This document shows positions 16,417 through 16,418 of a DNA stretch of 16,418 nucleotides, one piece after another; position 1 is the stretch's first letter, and each line of letters begins with the position of its first letter. A program made the position numbers and the translations under genes. Location: assembly GCA_036654795.1 (NCBI GenBank), contig JAVVRI010000064.1:1-16418 (forward strand). Direction: 5' to 3'. The notes beneath the pieces are model-generated. The model had not been told where the DNA came from and did no database searches. It saw nothing but the letters and a program-made list of their open reading frames with translations. This DNA is from JAVVRI01 sp036654795. Its GTDB lineage: Bacteria > Bacteroidota > Bacteroidia > Bacteroidales > Tannerellaceae.

Positions 16417-16418
16417 AA

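Noticed and set aside
16355..16417. Plus-strand ATG frame (MKRYNWLTTSGERL...) running off the right edge
   Set aside because: Its start lies inside the hairpin, with no ribosome site and no recognisable product; the minus-strand end plus terminator explains the region better.
1..16418. CRISPR array, tRNA/rRNA or insertion sequence
   Set aside because: No regularly spaced repeats, cloverleaf-like segments, transposase frames or flanking terminal inverted repeats were seen.

Overview
The window looks like a polysaccharide-utilisation-type locus (PUL) from a gut Bacteroidales bacterium (Bacteroides, Parabacteroides or a close relative). The signs are a SusC/SusD pair, a FecR-type anti-sigma factor feeding an STN-bearing SusC, few recognisable Shine-Dalgarno sites, and AT-rich gene junctions around moderately GC-rich coding sequence. 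The genus cannot be fixed from the sequence alone.

All eight confident genes are on the minus strand, so transcription runs from right to left. In transcription order: a FecR anti-sigma factor (15190-16218); a 1131-residue SusC-like TonB-dependent transducer (11693-15088); a SusD-like lipoprotein (10117-11661); an intrinsic terminator/attenuator (10061-10102); an arylsulfate sulfotransferase (ASST)-like protein (8546-10036); a two-domain ChrA-type (CHR) anion transporter (7355-8539); a PAPS-type cytoplasmic sulfotransferase (6344-7351); a large exported glycoside-hydrolase-like protein of the DUF6067/GH123_N type (3323-6316); and an exported DUF5107 mutarotase-like protein with a long TPR tail (160-3306). 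The five genes after the terminator are separated by only 6, 3, 27 and 16 bases, so they are very probably one operon fed by readthrough from susCD.

FecR and the STN domain of SusC should form a trans-envelope signalling chain. SusCD brings a ligand across the outer membrane, SusC signals to FecR, and FecR controls an ECF sigma factor that is not in this window. The downstream cargo is unusual. Three genes in a row carry a sulfur/oxyanion theme: a periplasmic sulfo-group transferase, a possible sulfate-family transporter and a cytoplasmic PAPS sulfotransferase. No sulfatase and no PAPS-synthesis gene is visible. Two large exported proteins that look carbohydrate-active follow. My working idea is a locus that takes up a glycan or glycoconjugate and adds or moves sulfo groups on it or its aglycone, rather than removing them as known sulfated-glycan PULs do. 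This is inference.

No stretch longer than 300 bases lacks a gene. The edges are short and ambiguous. Bases 1-159 hold hairpins and short open frames that continue off the window. Bases 16219-16418 hold the fecR leader, an A/T tract, a probable terminator, and what may be the last 17 codons of an upstream gene. I saw no tRNA, rRNA, CRISPR array or insertion sequence.
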